A stretch of DNA of 49,942 bases, from assembly GCA_030272735.1 (NCBI GenBank), contig JARXKL010000007.1:1-49942 (forward strand), read 5' to 3'. Of this stretch, positions 8,040 to 16,656 are shown piece by piece. The position numbers and the translations under genes were made by a program. Origin of the DNA: Patescibacteria group bacterium (lineage in GTDB: Bacteria; Patescibacteriota; Saccharimonadia; Saccharimonadales; UBA4665). Under the pieces are notes generated by a model. It did not search any database. It had not been told where the DNA came from and was given only the letters and a program-made list of their open reading frames with translations. Every line of letters begins with the position of its first letter. Position 1 is the stretch's first letter.

Positions 8040-8570
8040 ATGAGCGAACTGAAAACGGAAGGTGCGGTTTTAAGCGGCCACAACCTTGACGCGTATTGGC
8101 ATGATGATTACGAAAAATTCGTACAAATATTGCCGAATTTGCGAAGGGATTACTTTCCAGAGTCAAACGGTTTTCCTTCTAAACTATGGCAGGAAAACAT
8201 CGGTCGCATAGCCTTAGAGGGGGCAGTGCATCAAGCATCGGGGTTAAACAGAGTAGTGAATTGCGACATTATCGGCAGATTTGACGAAGGTATAGCCCTG
8301 ATTATGCGCAACAATTTACCAAAACGATTAGTTGATCCTTCTGTATTCACTGTTTTTGTGAAGCCTGTAGCCGGCGAAGATCCGAAAGGCCCTAAGCGAG
8401 GAATGCAAATATTTTATGGGGTAGGGAATCAGCCAGTTCGTAACTATGACTACAATGCGAGACAATATTTGAAAGGTAGACATGCTTATGGAGGCCTAGA
8501 ATTTGCTCATGATTTAGAACGCACATTAATGCAAAATAGGGCTCGCCATAAGAGAGTAAACAGGCTATAA
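8040..8570 (+). CDS. Hypothetical protein, 176 aa
   Basis: Not recognised. No signal peptide or membrane helix; the C-terminus is strongly basic (RARHKRVNRL). A middle segment (VNCDIIGRFDEGIALIMRNN) looks like strands of an alpha/beta fold. It is preceded by its own TATACT element 7 nt before the ATG and lies between hpf and secA on the same strand. Codon usage looks like its neighbours, so I treat it as a real gene. Confidence 0.6.
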   Translation: MSELKTEGAVLSGHNLDAYWHDDYEKFVQILPNLRRDYFPESNGFPSKLWQENIGRIALEGAVHQASGLNRVVNCDIIGRFDEGIALIMRNNLPKRLVDPSVFTVFVKPVAGEDPKGPKRGMQIFYGVGNQPVRNYDYNARQYLKGRHAYGGLEFAHDLERTLMQNRARHKRVNRL

Positions 8571-8628
8571 TTAGCACAATAATCTTGTAAGAACTGTCTA
8601 AACTGGATGAAAAGGGAGACTAGGGCTG

Positions 8629-11238
8629 ATGAACGTTGTTTTTAAGAAAATTTTAGGTGATCCACAAGCACGGACAGTTAAGCGCTTGCGTAAGCGCGCT
8701 GTAGCGGTGAACGCTCTTGCGGAAAAATATAAAAAAATGACCGACAAGCAGCTGAAAGAGCAGACGGAAGTTTTGCAAAAGCGACTCAAAAAAGAATCTG
8801 TCGATACTATCATGCCCGATGCCTTCGCGGTAGTTCGCGAGGCTGCAACGCGTGTTCTCGGCCAACGACACTTTGATGTCCAGCTCATTGGTGGCATGGT
8901 GCTACACGAAGGTAATGTTGCCGAAATGCGCACCGGAGAAGGTAAGACTCTTGTTGCTACTGCGCCTGTCTACCTCAATGCACTGACAAAAAAAGGCGTT
9001 CACGTCGTGACCGTCAACGACTACCTTGCGCAGCGCGATGCTGGCTGGATGGCTCAAGTCTATTCATTCCTCGGTCTGACGACCGCAGTGATTGTTGGTG
9101 ACCACAGCTACATGTACGATGCTAAATTTGTGAATGAAGAGCATGAAGATAAGCGTTTCCGCCATTTAAAGCCTTGCTCTCGCCGCGAAGCCTACGAAGC
9201 CGATATTACTTACGGTACTAACAATGAATATGGCTTCGATTACCTCCGCGACAACATGGTCCGCGAAGAAGATCAGCTCCGTCAGCGTGATTTACACTAT
9301 GCGATTGTCGACGAAGTTGACTCCATCCTCATTGACGAAGCTCGAACACCACTTATTATAAGTGCCCCGAGTGTCACCAGCGGCACCGCCTACGCGCAGT
9401 TCAGCAAAGTTGTTCGTCAGCTCAAAAAAGACAAGCATTTCGAAACCGATGAAAAGCGAAAAACCGTCATTTTGACCGATGATGGAGTTGAATTAGTGCA
9501 AAAAGTTCTTGGTATCGATAATCTCTATGGATCACAGAACATCCGTACTATTTATCACTTACAGCAAGCATTGCGTGCCCACGCATTATTCACGCGCGAT
9601 AAAGACTATGTCGTTTCACAAGACGGCGAAGTAGTTATTGTCGATGAATTCACCGGCCGTTTGCTCGCCGGCCGCCGCTACAACGAAGGCTTGCACCAAG
9701 CCATCGAAGCTAAAGAAGGCGTTGAAGTTCAGCAAGAATCCATGACATTGGCAACCATTTCATTCCAGAACTATTTCCGTTTATATGAAAAACTATCTGG
9801 TATGACCGGTACAGCATTAACAGAAGCTGAAGAGTTTCACCAAATATATAAATTAGATGTCGTCGATATTCCACCGAACCGCAAAATCTCGCGTTTAGAC
9901 CGCACAGATCGTATTTACCGCACAGAAAAGGGCAAATTCAAAGCTATTGCGCGCGAAGTAAAGGCTCTGCACACTAAAGGTCAACCAGTATTAATTGGTA
10001 CCGTATCCATCGAGAAAAACGAAGCCCTCGGTGCTTTGCTGACCAAGCAGGGAATTCCCCACCAGGTTTTGAACGCCAAGAACAATGAACGCGAAGCCAA
10101 AATTGTTGCGCAAGCCGGTTCCCGTGGCGCTGTAACTCTCGCAACCAACATTGCTGGTCGAGGTACCGACATTACATTAGACGAAGAAACGAAGAAACTA
10201 GGCGGCTTGTTTGTGCTCGGTTCCGAACGTCATGAATCACGCCGAATCGATAACCAGTTACGTGGTCGTTCCGGACGCCAAGGTGACCCTGGTACTACGC
10301 AGTTCTTTGTAAGCACCGAAGATGATCTTATGCGCATATTCGGCGGCGAACGCATAGCTGGCATCATGGAGCGCTTAAATGTGGACGATAATACGCCTAT
10401 TGAGAACCGCTTGATCAGCAAATCCCTTGAGGGTGCGCAGAAAAAGGTTGAAGGATTCCACTTCGATCAACGTAAAAGCGTGGTGCAGTACGACGATGTC
10501 ATGAACCGTCACCGTAAAGCAATTTACGCTATGCGACGCGAAGTATTACGCTCAGAAAACATCAGCAAGCGCATTAAATTACTTATCGATGAAGAAGCCC
10601 ACGCACTGGCAACCTCGAGCTTAGTCACCAGTGATACCTTCGACGAAGTCGTTCGCGAAGTATTTCCATTCGATGAAGCGACACTTGATCGCTTATTCGA
10701 TACCGATGCCACGAAATTCGAAAAAGTCCTCAAAACAGAGGCAGCAGAACTATATGCTGCCCGAGAATTAGCTTTCACCACAGACATCATGCACAAGGTT
10801 GAGCGCGATATTTATCTTCAAATTCTCGACAACCTTTGGATGCAACACCTCGAGAATATGGATCACTTGCGTGAGGGTATTCACTGGATGAGCGTAGGTC
10901 AGCAAGACCCGCTTGTAGAATATCGCCGCCAAGGTCAATTACTGTTTGCAGATATGCAACAAAGCCTGCGCCACGATGTTCTTTTACATCTTTTCCACGC
11001 ACAACCGGTTTCCCAAGAAGACTTAGAGCGCGCAACCGAAACTGATCTAACCCGCGCGGCACAAAGTTCAGTCAGCAATGCGAATCAAATTATTGAAGGT
11101 CAGGCCGAATTCGATGAAGGCGATTTTGTCACGAAAAAAGACGAGGTAGCTACAGTCAAAAAGAAAACTGTTGTCGTCAAGAAAGCACGCAAAACTGAAC
11201 GCAAGCGTAAAACAGCAGCTAAGCGACGGAAAAAGTAG
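8629..11238 (+). CDS. secA: Protein translocase ATPase SecA
   Basis: Motor that drives secretory proteins through SecYEG. Seen in order: Walker A MRTGEGKTL (about 100-108), NDYLAQRDAGWM, the DEAD-type DEVDSILIDEARTPLI (about 216-231), the preprotein-crosslinking region, FQNYFRLYEKLSGMTGTA, NIAGRGTDI, and GSERHESRRIDNQLRGRSGRQGDPG (motif VI). The C-terminal linker ends in a Lys/Arg-rich tail from about residue 835 and lacks the CxCx8CH zinc motif that binds SecB in proteobacteria. AAGGGAG at 8612-8618 is a plausible ribosome-binding site 10 nt from ATG. 869 aa is normal. Confidence 0.98.
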   Translation: MNVVFKKILGDPQARTVKRLRKRAVAVNALAEKYKKMTDKQLKEQTEVLQKRLKKESVDTIMPDAFAVVREAATRVLGQRHFDVQLIGGMVLHEGNVAEMRTGEGKTLVATAPVYLNALTKKGVHVVTVNDYLAQRDAGWMAQVYSFLGLTTAVIVGDHSYMYDAKFVNEEHEDKRFRHLKPCSRREAYEADITYGTNNEYGFDYLRDNMVREEDQLRQRDLHYAIVDEVDSILIDEARTPLIISAPSVTSGTAYAQFSKVVRQLKKDKHFETDEKRKTVILTDDGVELVQKVLGIDNLYGSQNIRTIYHLQQALRAHALFTRDKDYVVSQDGEVVIVDEFTGRLLAGRRYNEGLHQAIEAKEGVEVQQESMTLATISFQNYFRLYEKLSGMTGTALTEAEEFHQIYKLDVVDIPPNRKISRLDRTDRIYRTEKGKFKAIAREVKALHTKGQPVLIGTVSIEKNEALGALLTKQGIPHQVLNAKNNEREAKIVAQAGSRGAVTLATNIAGRGTDITLDEETKKLGGLFVLGSERHESRRIDNQLRGRSGRQGDPGTTQFFVSTEDDLMRIFGGERIAGIMERLNVDDNTPIENRLISKSLEGAQKKVEGFHFDQRKSVVQYDDVMNRHRKAIYAMRREVLRSENISKRIKLLIDEEAHALATSSLVTSDTFDEVVREVFPFDEATLDRLFDTDATKFEKVLKTEAAELYAARELAFTTDIMHKVERDIYLQILDNLWMQHLENMDHLREGIHWMSVGQQDPLVEYRRQGQLLFADMQQSLRHDVLLHLFHAQPVSQEDLERATETDLTRAAQSSVSNANQIIEGQAEFDEGDFVTKKDEVATVKKKTVVVKKARKTERKRKTAAKRRKK

Positions 11239-11240
11239 TT

Positions 11241-12560
11241 TTGAAGCATACAGTTACTGAAATTGTCCTTAAAAACGGTGTCAAAGGTTTGTTTGTACAT
11301 ATTCCCGATGCTTCAGTAATATCATATGACGTTAATTTTAGAGCCGGCGAGTACCTTGTGGAGCCCGAAAAGTGGGAAGTCGCTCATCTCATGGAGCACG
11401 TACTGCTTGGGGCAAACGAGTTAATTCCGCGTGCCCGTGATTTCCAAGCAGAGCTTGAAAAAAATGGTGCTTATAGCAATGCCAGTACCGGTGTGTACGA
11501 CATCACCTATGAATCTGAATGCGCTGACTTTGAATGGGACAGGGTACTGAGCCTGATGTTAACGGCCATAACAAAGCCGCTCTTTTTAGATGAAGAGTTC
11601 GAGGCGGAATTTGGAAATGTCCGCGAGGAAATGGCTGCACGGAGCAATAACCATTTCCGCCGCTTGAGTCTTGAAATGCGCAGTGGTCTTGGCCTGATCG
11701 CGAAAACTGACGCCGAACGACTGCTATTAATGGACAATGTCACACTTGAAGATGTGAAAGAGCACTACAGTAAAACGCACTTCACCAAAAATATGCGCTT
11801 TGTCGTAGCTGGCAATCTAACTCCTGGACGCCGCGAAACCATAATCCATCTGATGGACAATATAGAGCTACCTAACAATGCTAAAAGATTCGAACTGCCG
11901 CACGAGTCGCCGCGCCGCGTCGAGAAAACTATTTTTGTGGCAAACGACACCGTTGAGAACCTGTATTTTTACATTGATACTTTTATGACCCGTCGTATGT
12001 CGGATGCTGAAACTGACGCATTGAATTTGCTCAATACCATGCTAACTGAAACACTCTACTCACGAATACTCGGTACCGCCCGCGAGCGCGGGCTAGTATA
12101 CGGCATGAATTCTGGTGTCAGCTACACCAAAGACGCTAGCAACTGGTGGTTCGGAGCCCAAGTATCAGATAAAAATGCATCGGCATTGTTGCAAATAATA
12201 GTAACTGAGCTCCAAAAAGTCCTAGCTGGGGACATTTCCGAAGATGAAATTGAAGCGACTAAACAGTACTCGCTCGGCCGCTTCCAGCGAAGTGCCCAAA
12301 CGGTTGGAGGAACAGCCGGGGGTTATGCTAGTCGCTATTTCTTTGATGAAGTGATTGAAGATTATTACCGCGTGCCGGAACGCATTAATGCTATCACTAA
12401 AAAGCGCATAATTTTAGTAGCTAATAATATGTTTGCCGAAAATCTGTGGGGCTTTGGCGTATTAGGCAACTGTGGACCGAAGTTTGCAGCAAAACTTAAG
12501 GCGCAGCTTGCGGCACTTTGGGAAGTCCCAGACGCCGACCTTATCACTGATAAAAAATAG
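11241..12560 (+). CDS. M16-family (insulinase/processing-peptidase-like) zinc protease
   Basis: Predicted metallopeptidase. The inverted zinc motif HLMEH (residues 49-53, HxxEH) is present, with the distal glutamate in NVREEM near residue 130, as in active M16 enzymes. The C-terminal half (about 230-439), with ARERGLVYGMNSG, resembles the R/Y substrate-anchoring domain. Both halves together make a single M16 unit of 439 aa. The first codon after the secA stop is TTG 11241; the frame has no better initiator before the conserved N-terminal strand. No signal peptide, so likely cytoplasmic. Close packing (2 bp after secA, 4 bp before prfB) suggests one operon. Confidence 0.85.
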   Translation: MKHTVTEIVLKNGVKGLFVHIPDASVISYDVNFRAGEYLVEPEKWEVAHLMEHVLLGANELIPRARDFQAELEKNGAYSNASTGVYDITYESECADFEWDRVLSLMLTAITKPLFLDEEFEAEFGNVREEMAARSNNHFRRLSLEMRSGLGLIAKTDAERLLLMDNVTLEDVKEHYSKTHFTKNMRFVVAGNLTPGRRETIIHLMDNIELPNNAKRFELPHESPRRVEKTIFVANDTVENLYFYIDTFMTRRMSDAETDALNLLNTMLTETLYSRILGTARERGLVYGMNSGVSYTKDASNWWFGAQVSDKNASALLQIIVTELQKVLAGDISEDEIEATKQYSLGRFQRSAQTVGGTAGGYASRYFFDEVIEDYYRVPERINAITKKRIILVANNMFAENLWGFGVLGNCGPKFAAKLKAQLAALWEVPDADLITDKK

Positions 12561-12564
12561 CGTT

Positions 12565-13647
12565 ATGGAAGAACTCACTCAGCACGGAACAACCTTACAT
12601 GAACAGGTGCACGCTGCAGTGAAACAGCTTAAAATTGCAGACAGCACGCAGGAGCTGATGGACTTGAGAGCCCAGAGTGAACAATCAGATTTTTGGCAAG
12701 ATTCAGATGCGGCGCAAAAAACTATGCGGCATATTGCCAAGCTCGACAGCCGAGTAAGCCCTTGGAATGACCTGGCTCAATCTGTCACAGATGTACTAGA
12801 CTTGCTCAAGCTAAAAGACGATAGTATTCAAGCAGAACTGACGACCCAGTTAGAAAACGCACAAATAACATTTGACGCACTTAAGGAAGACTTAAAATTT
12901 AACGGGCCCTATGACCAAAATGACGCCATACTCAGTATTCACGCGGGAGCAGGCGGCACCGATGCGCAGGATTGGGCACAAATGCTCCTGCGCATGTACA
13001 CGAGGTATTTCGAAAAGTCAGGCTGGACAATCACTTTAGTTGATGAATCTGCCGGCGAAGAAGCCGGTCTCAAAAGCGTTACGCTTGAAGCTTCTGGCAA
13101 AGTTGCATATGGCAAGCTAAAGGGTGAACACGGTGTGCATCGTTTAGTACGACTTAGCCCTTTTAACAGCGATAATTTACGACAAACCAGCTTTGCAAAA
13201 GTCGAAATTATGCCCAAGATCGACAAACCAGAAGACCTTGAGATTGACGAAAAAGAGCTTAAGATTGATGTTTACCGTGCCGGCGGCCACGGCGGCCAGT
13301 CGGTTAATACTACTGATTCAGCAGTACGTATAACGCATATCCCGACGGGCATCATGGTCGCAATCCAAAACGAACGATCGCAACTACAAAATCGCGAAAC
13401 TGCCTTGACAATTATTAGGTCACGCCTGGCGCAGTTGCAACTCGAGCAACACGCAGAAAAGCTCGGCGAACTGAAAGGCCCGAATCAATCAGCTGAGTGG
13501 GGCAGTCAGATACGCAGCTACGTTTTGCATCCTTATAAACAAGTCAAAGATTTGCGTACACGTCATGAAACCAGCGATCCGGACGCTGTACTCGATGGAG
13601 CTCTTGAGCCATTCATCCAAGCCTATCTTGAACACACTATTCATTAA
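12565..13647 (+). CDS. prfB: Peptide chain release factor 2
   Basis: Terminates translation at UGA and UAA. The catalytic GGQ loop reads RAGGHGGQSVNTTDSAVR, and the codon-recognition tripeptide is the RF2-type SPF in RLSPFNSDNLRQTSF. 360 aa, full length. Start ATG 12565 lies 4 bp after the M16 stop. The programmed +1 frameshift (in-frame UGA near codon 25) found in many prfB genes is absent; the frame is open throughout and even upstream. Presence of RF2 fits use of UGA as a stop by other genes in the window. Confidence 0.96.
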   Translation: MEELTQHGTTLHEQVHAAVKQLKIADSTQELMDLRAQSEQSDFWQDSDAAQKTMRHIAKLDSRVSPWNDLAQSVTDVLDLLKLKDDSIQAELTTQLENAQITFDALKEDLKFNGPYDQNDAILSIHAGAGGTDAQDWAQMLLRMYTRYFEKSGWTITLVDESAGEEAGLKSVTLEASGKVAYGKLKGEHGVHRLVRLSPFNSDNLRQTSFAKVEIMPKIDKPEDLEIDEKELKIDVYRAGGHGGQSVNTTDSAVRITHIPTGIMVAIQNERSQLQNRETALTIIRSRLAQLQLEQHAEKLGELKGPNQSAEWGSQIRSYVLHPYKQVKDLRTRHETSDPDAVLDGALEPFIQAYLEHTIH

Positions 13648-13678
13648 CAGCGCGTGTATATAAGGTTTGCTCATTCCT

Positions 13679-13687
13679 TGATATACT
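13679..13687 (+). promoter_or_regulatory. Extended -10 promoter of ftsEX
   Basis: TGA-TATACT is an extended -10 ending 7 nt before ATG 13695, so ftsE is predicted to start on a leaderless mRNA. Confidence 0.5.
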
Positions 13688-13694
13688 AGGGGTA

Positions 13695-14378
13695 ATGATA
13701 TTGTTGGACAGGGTAACAAAAACATACGGCAAGTCGTCGGTCCCATCGCTCGACCGTGTATCCATACATGTTGAGCCCAAAGAATTCGTTATTGTCATTG
13801 GCCAGAGTGGCGCGGGCAAAACGACATTGTTACGCTTATTGACGCGTGAAGAGCGCCCAACAAGTGGTAAAATTATCATCGGCGGTATCGATTACGACAA
13901 GCTTAAAGATAAAGACATACCATTACTTCGCCGCAAAATTGGCGTGGTGTTCCAAGACTTCAAACTACTTCCTAATAAAAACGTCTTCGAGAATGTGGCG
14001 TTTGCACTAGAAATTGTTGGCATAAGCAACCGCGAAATAAAACACACTGTACCTAAAGTTCTGGAAATCGTGAATCTCAAAGGCAAAGAAAAGCGTATGC
14101 CGCGCGAACTTTCCGGAGGCGAGCGCCAGCGAGTCGCTATCGCTCGCGCCATAGTGCGCCAGCCGCGCATATTAATCGCCGATGAGCCGACTGGCAACCT
14201 CGATCCAAAGCATGCCTGGGATGTCATAAAAGTACTCGAGAAAATCAACAGATTTGGTACTACAGTATTACTAACCACCCATAATGAAGAAATTGTTAAC
14301 AAATTAAAACGACGTGTCATTACAGTGCATGGCGGCAAAGTAGTGAGCGACCGAGCAAATGCCAGCTATAAGGATTAA
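13695..14378 (+). CDS. ftsE: Cell division ATP-binding protein FtsE
   Basis: ABC ATPase that, with FtsX, turns on cell-wall hydrolases at the division site. Walker A GQSGAGKTT (36-44), Q-loop GVVFQDFKLLP, signature LSGGERQR (139-146), Walker B ILIADEPTGNLDP (159-171), and H-loop TTHNEE. The DFKLLP stretch and the short 227-aa length are typical of FtsE rather than other ABC ATPases. The gene is directly followed by ftsX, whose start overlaps or abuts its stop. Confidence 0.95.
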   Translation: MILLDRVTKTYGKSSVPSLDRVSIHVEPKEFVIVIGQSGAGKTTLLRLLTREERPTSGKIIIGGIDYDKLKDKDIPLLRRKIGVVFQDFKLLPNKNVFENVAFALEIVGISNREIKHTVPKVLEIVNLKGKEKRMPRELSGGERQRVAIARAIVRQPRILIADEPTGNLDPKHAWDVIKVLEKINRFGTTVLLTTHNEEIVNKLKRRVITVHGGKVVSDRANASYKD

Positions 14379-14379
14379 A

Positions 14380-15324
14380 ATGCAGCGCAAACTCACGACC
14401 CTTTCACGTATTTTTCAGACTGGGGCAATAAACTGCATCCGAAATATTAGCTTAGCGGTGGCAGCTATGGCCGTCATGGTAGTAACCTTGACCATCGTCT
14501 TGTTCTCAGTAATCACCAATGCAGCATTCACTAATACTATCGCTCAAATTACCGACAAAATTAGCGTCTCAGCCTACCTAAAAGACTCTACAACAGATGC
14601 GCAAGCCAACGAGCTTGTTGCAGAGCTCAAAAAACAATCAGCCGTAAACAAAGTAACCTACCTCAATAAAGGCCAAGCGCTACAAGCTTACGTGAAGCAA
14701 AACGAACGCAACCAAACATTAATAACTGCCGCTGCCCAAGCAGGGAATCCTATTCCGGCCACTATTCAAATATATCCCAAAAACCTGAATCAAATTAACG
14801 AAATAAAAAACACACTATCTAAGCTAGAAAACGCTAAATTACAAACTGCCGATTCGCCGTCATATAATGGCGACCGTAAACAGGCGATTGATACCATTAC
14901 CCACGCCACCAATGTGCTGCGCAAAATAGGTATCATCTCAATTATCGTATTTGCAATTATCTGTGCGCTCATTATTTTCAACACAATCCAGATGGCGATA
15001 TTCAATCGCCGCGACGAAATAACCATCATGCGCTTGCTCGGTGCCAAGACAAGTTACATCCGCGGACCTTTTGTTGTCGAAAGCGCAATATACGGATTAT
15101 TATCGGCAATAATCTCGATCGTAATTGTTAATTCCGCCTTTCTGGCCTCTAATAGCGCGTTGCAAGCCAGCAGCCTTGGGTTACTCGATATTGCCTATGC
15201 AAATGAATATTTTAACACTCATTACTTGCAACTTTTGCTTATGCAAATCGTGCTTGGTATACTTATAGGAACGGTTTCCTCAGTTATTGCGACCCGCCGT
15301 TACCTCAAATTCAAAATACGATAA
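14380..15324 (+). CDS. ftsX: Cell division protein FtsX
   Basis: Membrane partner of FtsE. Topology fits FtsX: N-terminal helix at about residues 22-46, a large extracellular domain of about 130 residues (ISVSAYLKDSTT to about 180), then three helices at about 186-209, 235-260 and 283-305. The extracellular domain begins with the SVSAYLKD strand typical of FtsX. Start ATG 14380 is preferred to ATG 14359: AAGG at 14370-14373 is at a suitable distance and 14359 lies inside ftsE. The neighbouring secreted CHAP hydrolase is the likely regulated enzyme. Confidence 0.92.
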   Translation: MQRKLTTLSRIFQTGAINCIRNISLAVAAMAVMVVTLTIVLFSVITNAAFTNTIAQITDKISVSAYLKDSTTDAQANELVAELKKQSAVNKVTYLNKGQALQAYVKQNERNQTLITAAAQAGNPIPATIQIYPKNLNQINEIKNTLSKLENAKLQTADSPSYNGDRKQAIDTITHATNVLRKIGIISIIVFAIICALIIFNTIQMAIFNRRDEITIMRLLGAKTSYIRGPFVVESAIYGLLSAIISIVIVNSAFLASNSALQASSLGLLDIAYANEYFNTHYLQLLLMQIVLGILIGTVSSVIATRRYLKFKIR

Positions 15325-15332
15325 TTAACTTT

Positions 15333-15358
15333 TAAAAGACAGTGGGAATAGTCTTTTA
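15333..15358 (+). terminator. Hairpin between ftsX and the CHAP hydrolase gene
   Basis: 8-bp stem TAAAAGAC / GTCTTTTA (15333-15340 and 15351-15358) with a 10-nt loop. The AT-rich stem is not directly followed by a T run, so termination is uncertain; it may separate ftsEX from the downstream hydrolase. Confidence 0.4.
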
Positions 15359-15465
15359 GGCTCCAAAATTTTTAGCAATGATCGAAGAATGGGACGATAA
15401 GAGAAGGGTATACAAATTTGACTATCCGTGATACTATAAGCACTAGCATAAACAAAACAAAAACT

Positions 15466-16608
15466 ATGCAAAAACAAATAACATTTCGGTCTCCATTTAT
15501 CATTAAGCTGCGGCTCGTCGCTCTCAGCGCAGCTTTGTTATTCCTTATCGTAGGAGCAGCCAGAGTACATGCCGACAAATATGATGAACAAATCAATGCC
15601 TTGAATCAGCAGAACAGTGCATCGCAGAGCGCACTCGGAGGCTTACAAACAGAAGCAGGCAGCTACCAAGAAGCTATAGCTCAGCTGCAGGGCCAAATTG
15701 ATGCAGTTCAGGCCGCACTGACGGTTAACACTAATAAGCAAGCTGAAACACAGGCGGCTATCGTAGCTGCTCAGCAAAAAATAGATCAAGAACGCGCGTA
15801 TCTTAAAGAGAGTATTAAGACTATGTATGTCGACGGTCAGCTTAGCACAGTCGAGCAATTAGCTACCAGCAAAAATCTGAGTGATTATGTCGATAAAGAA
15901 GAGTATCAAAACTCTGTTGAAAATAAGATTGACGCAACCATCAAAGAAATTGCAGTCCAGCAAGAAAATCTAAAGAAGCAAAAAGCAGAATTAGATGTAT
16001 TAATCGCGACTCAAAAACAGCAAAACGAAGCGCTGGCCAATGCTCGTGGTCAACAGCAACAAATGCTTGCCTATAATGAGAGTCAGCAGAACGACTTCAA
16101 TAGTAAAATTGCCGCTAACTCTGGCAAAATCCAGGAATTACGCAAGGCCCAAATTGTAGCAAACGCTCGATTTATCCCGCCAGCTGGTTCGGGCGGTGGA
16201 TATGGTGGCGGTAGTGCATGTGGCGGAGGCTACCCAGGTGTATGGTGTAATGCTGGGCAAGATACAATCTTTGACAGTTGGGGAATGTACAATCGCGAGT
16301 GCGTCAGTTATACCGCGTATCGTGTTGCTGCTTCTGGACGCTACATGCCTGCCTGGGGCTCTATAGGCGCCGGCAACGCAAACCAATGGGATGATAACGC
16401 ACGAGCTGCTGGTATTCCAGTCGATGGCACACCCCAAGCCGGAGACGTTGCAATCAGCAATAATGGCTACTATGGACATGCTATGTACGTCGAAAGTGTA
16501 AACGGCGACGGCACGTTTAACCTCAGCCAGTACAATGCATCTCTCAACGGCACCTTTTCCACGCGCTCGGGCGTCAACCCAGCCGGCTTGTCGTTCATTC
16601 ACTTTTAG
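15466..16608 (+). CDS. Secreted coiled-coil CHAP-domain peptidoglycan hydrolase (PcsB/CwlO-like)
   Basis: Predicted wall hydrolase acted on by FtsEX. From ATG 15466: signal peptide ending near VHA (residue 36), long coiled coil about 38-230 rich in Gln/Ala/Lys, a Gly-rich linker (GSGGGYGGGSACGGG), and a C-terminal CHAP domain about 262-380. CHAP catalytic residues are visible as Cys279 in RECVSYTAYR and His338 in YGHAMYVES. The domain order matches PcsB, whose coiled coil contacts FtsX, and ftsEX is immediately upstream. The leader is A/C-rich (AAACAAAACAAAAACT) with no Shine-Dalgarno. A TTG start at 15418 is possible but would add a polar tail before the signal peptide. Confidence 0.9.
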   Translation: MQKQITFRSPFIIKLRLVALSAALLFLIVGAARVHADKYDEQINALNQQNSASQSALGGLQTEAGSYQEAIAQLQGQIDAVQAALTVNTNKQAETQAAIVAAQQKIDQERAYLKESIKTMYVDGQLSTVEQLATSKNLSDYVDKEEYQNSVENKIDATIKEIAVQQENLKKQKAELDVLIATQKQQNEALANARGQQQQMLAYNESQQNDFNSKIAANSGKIQELRKAQIVANARFIPPAGSGGGYGGGSACGGGYPGVWCNAGQDTIFDSWGMYNRECVSYTAYRVAASGRYMPAWGSIGAGNANQWDDNARAAGIPVDGTPQAGDVAISNNGYYGHAMYVESVNGDGTFNLSQYNASLNGTFSTRSGVNPAGLSFIHF

Positions 16609-16643
16609 TAAATTCTACAAACACACCTCCATGCAAAGTAAGC

Positions 16644-16649
16644 TATACT
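16644..16649 (+). promoter_or_regulatory. -10 element of the S41 protease gene
   Basis: TATACT ends 7 nt before ATG 16657. Three ATGs occur within 11 bp (16653, 16657, 16661); the reading frame selects 16657, which is also at the leaderless position. Confidence 0.45.
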
Positions 16650-16656
16650 GGAATGG

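Noticed and set aside
12472-12564. Upstream extension of prfB, or a programmed frameshift
   Set aside because: The extension lies inside the M16 gene, and the frame has no in-frame UGA near codon 25; ATG 12565 gives a full-length RF2.
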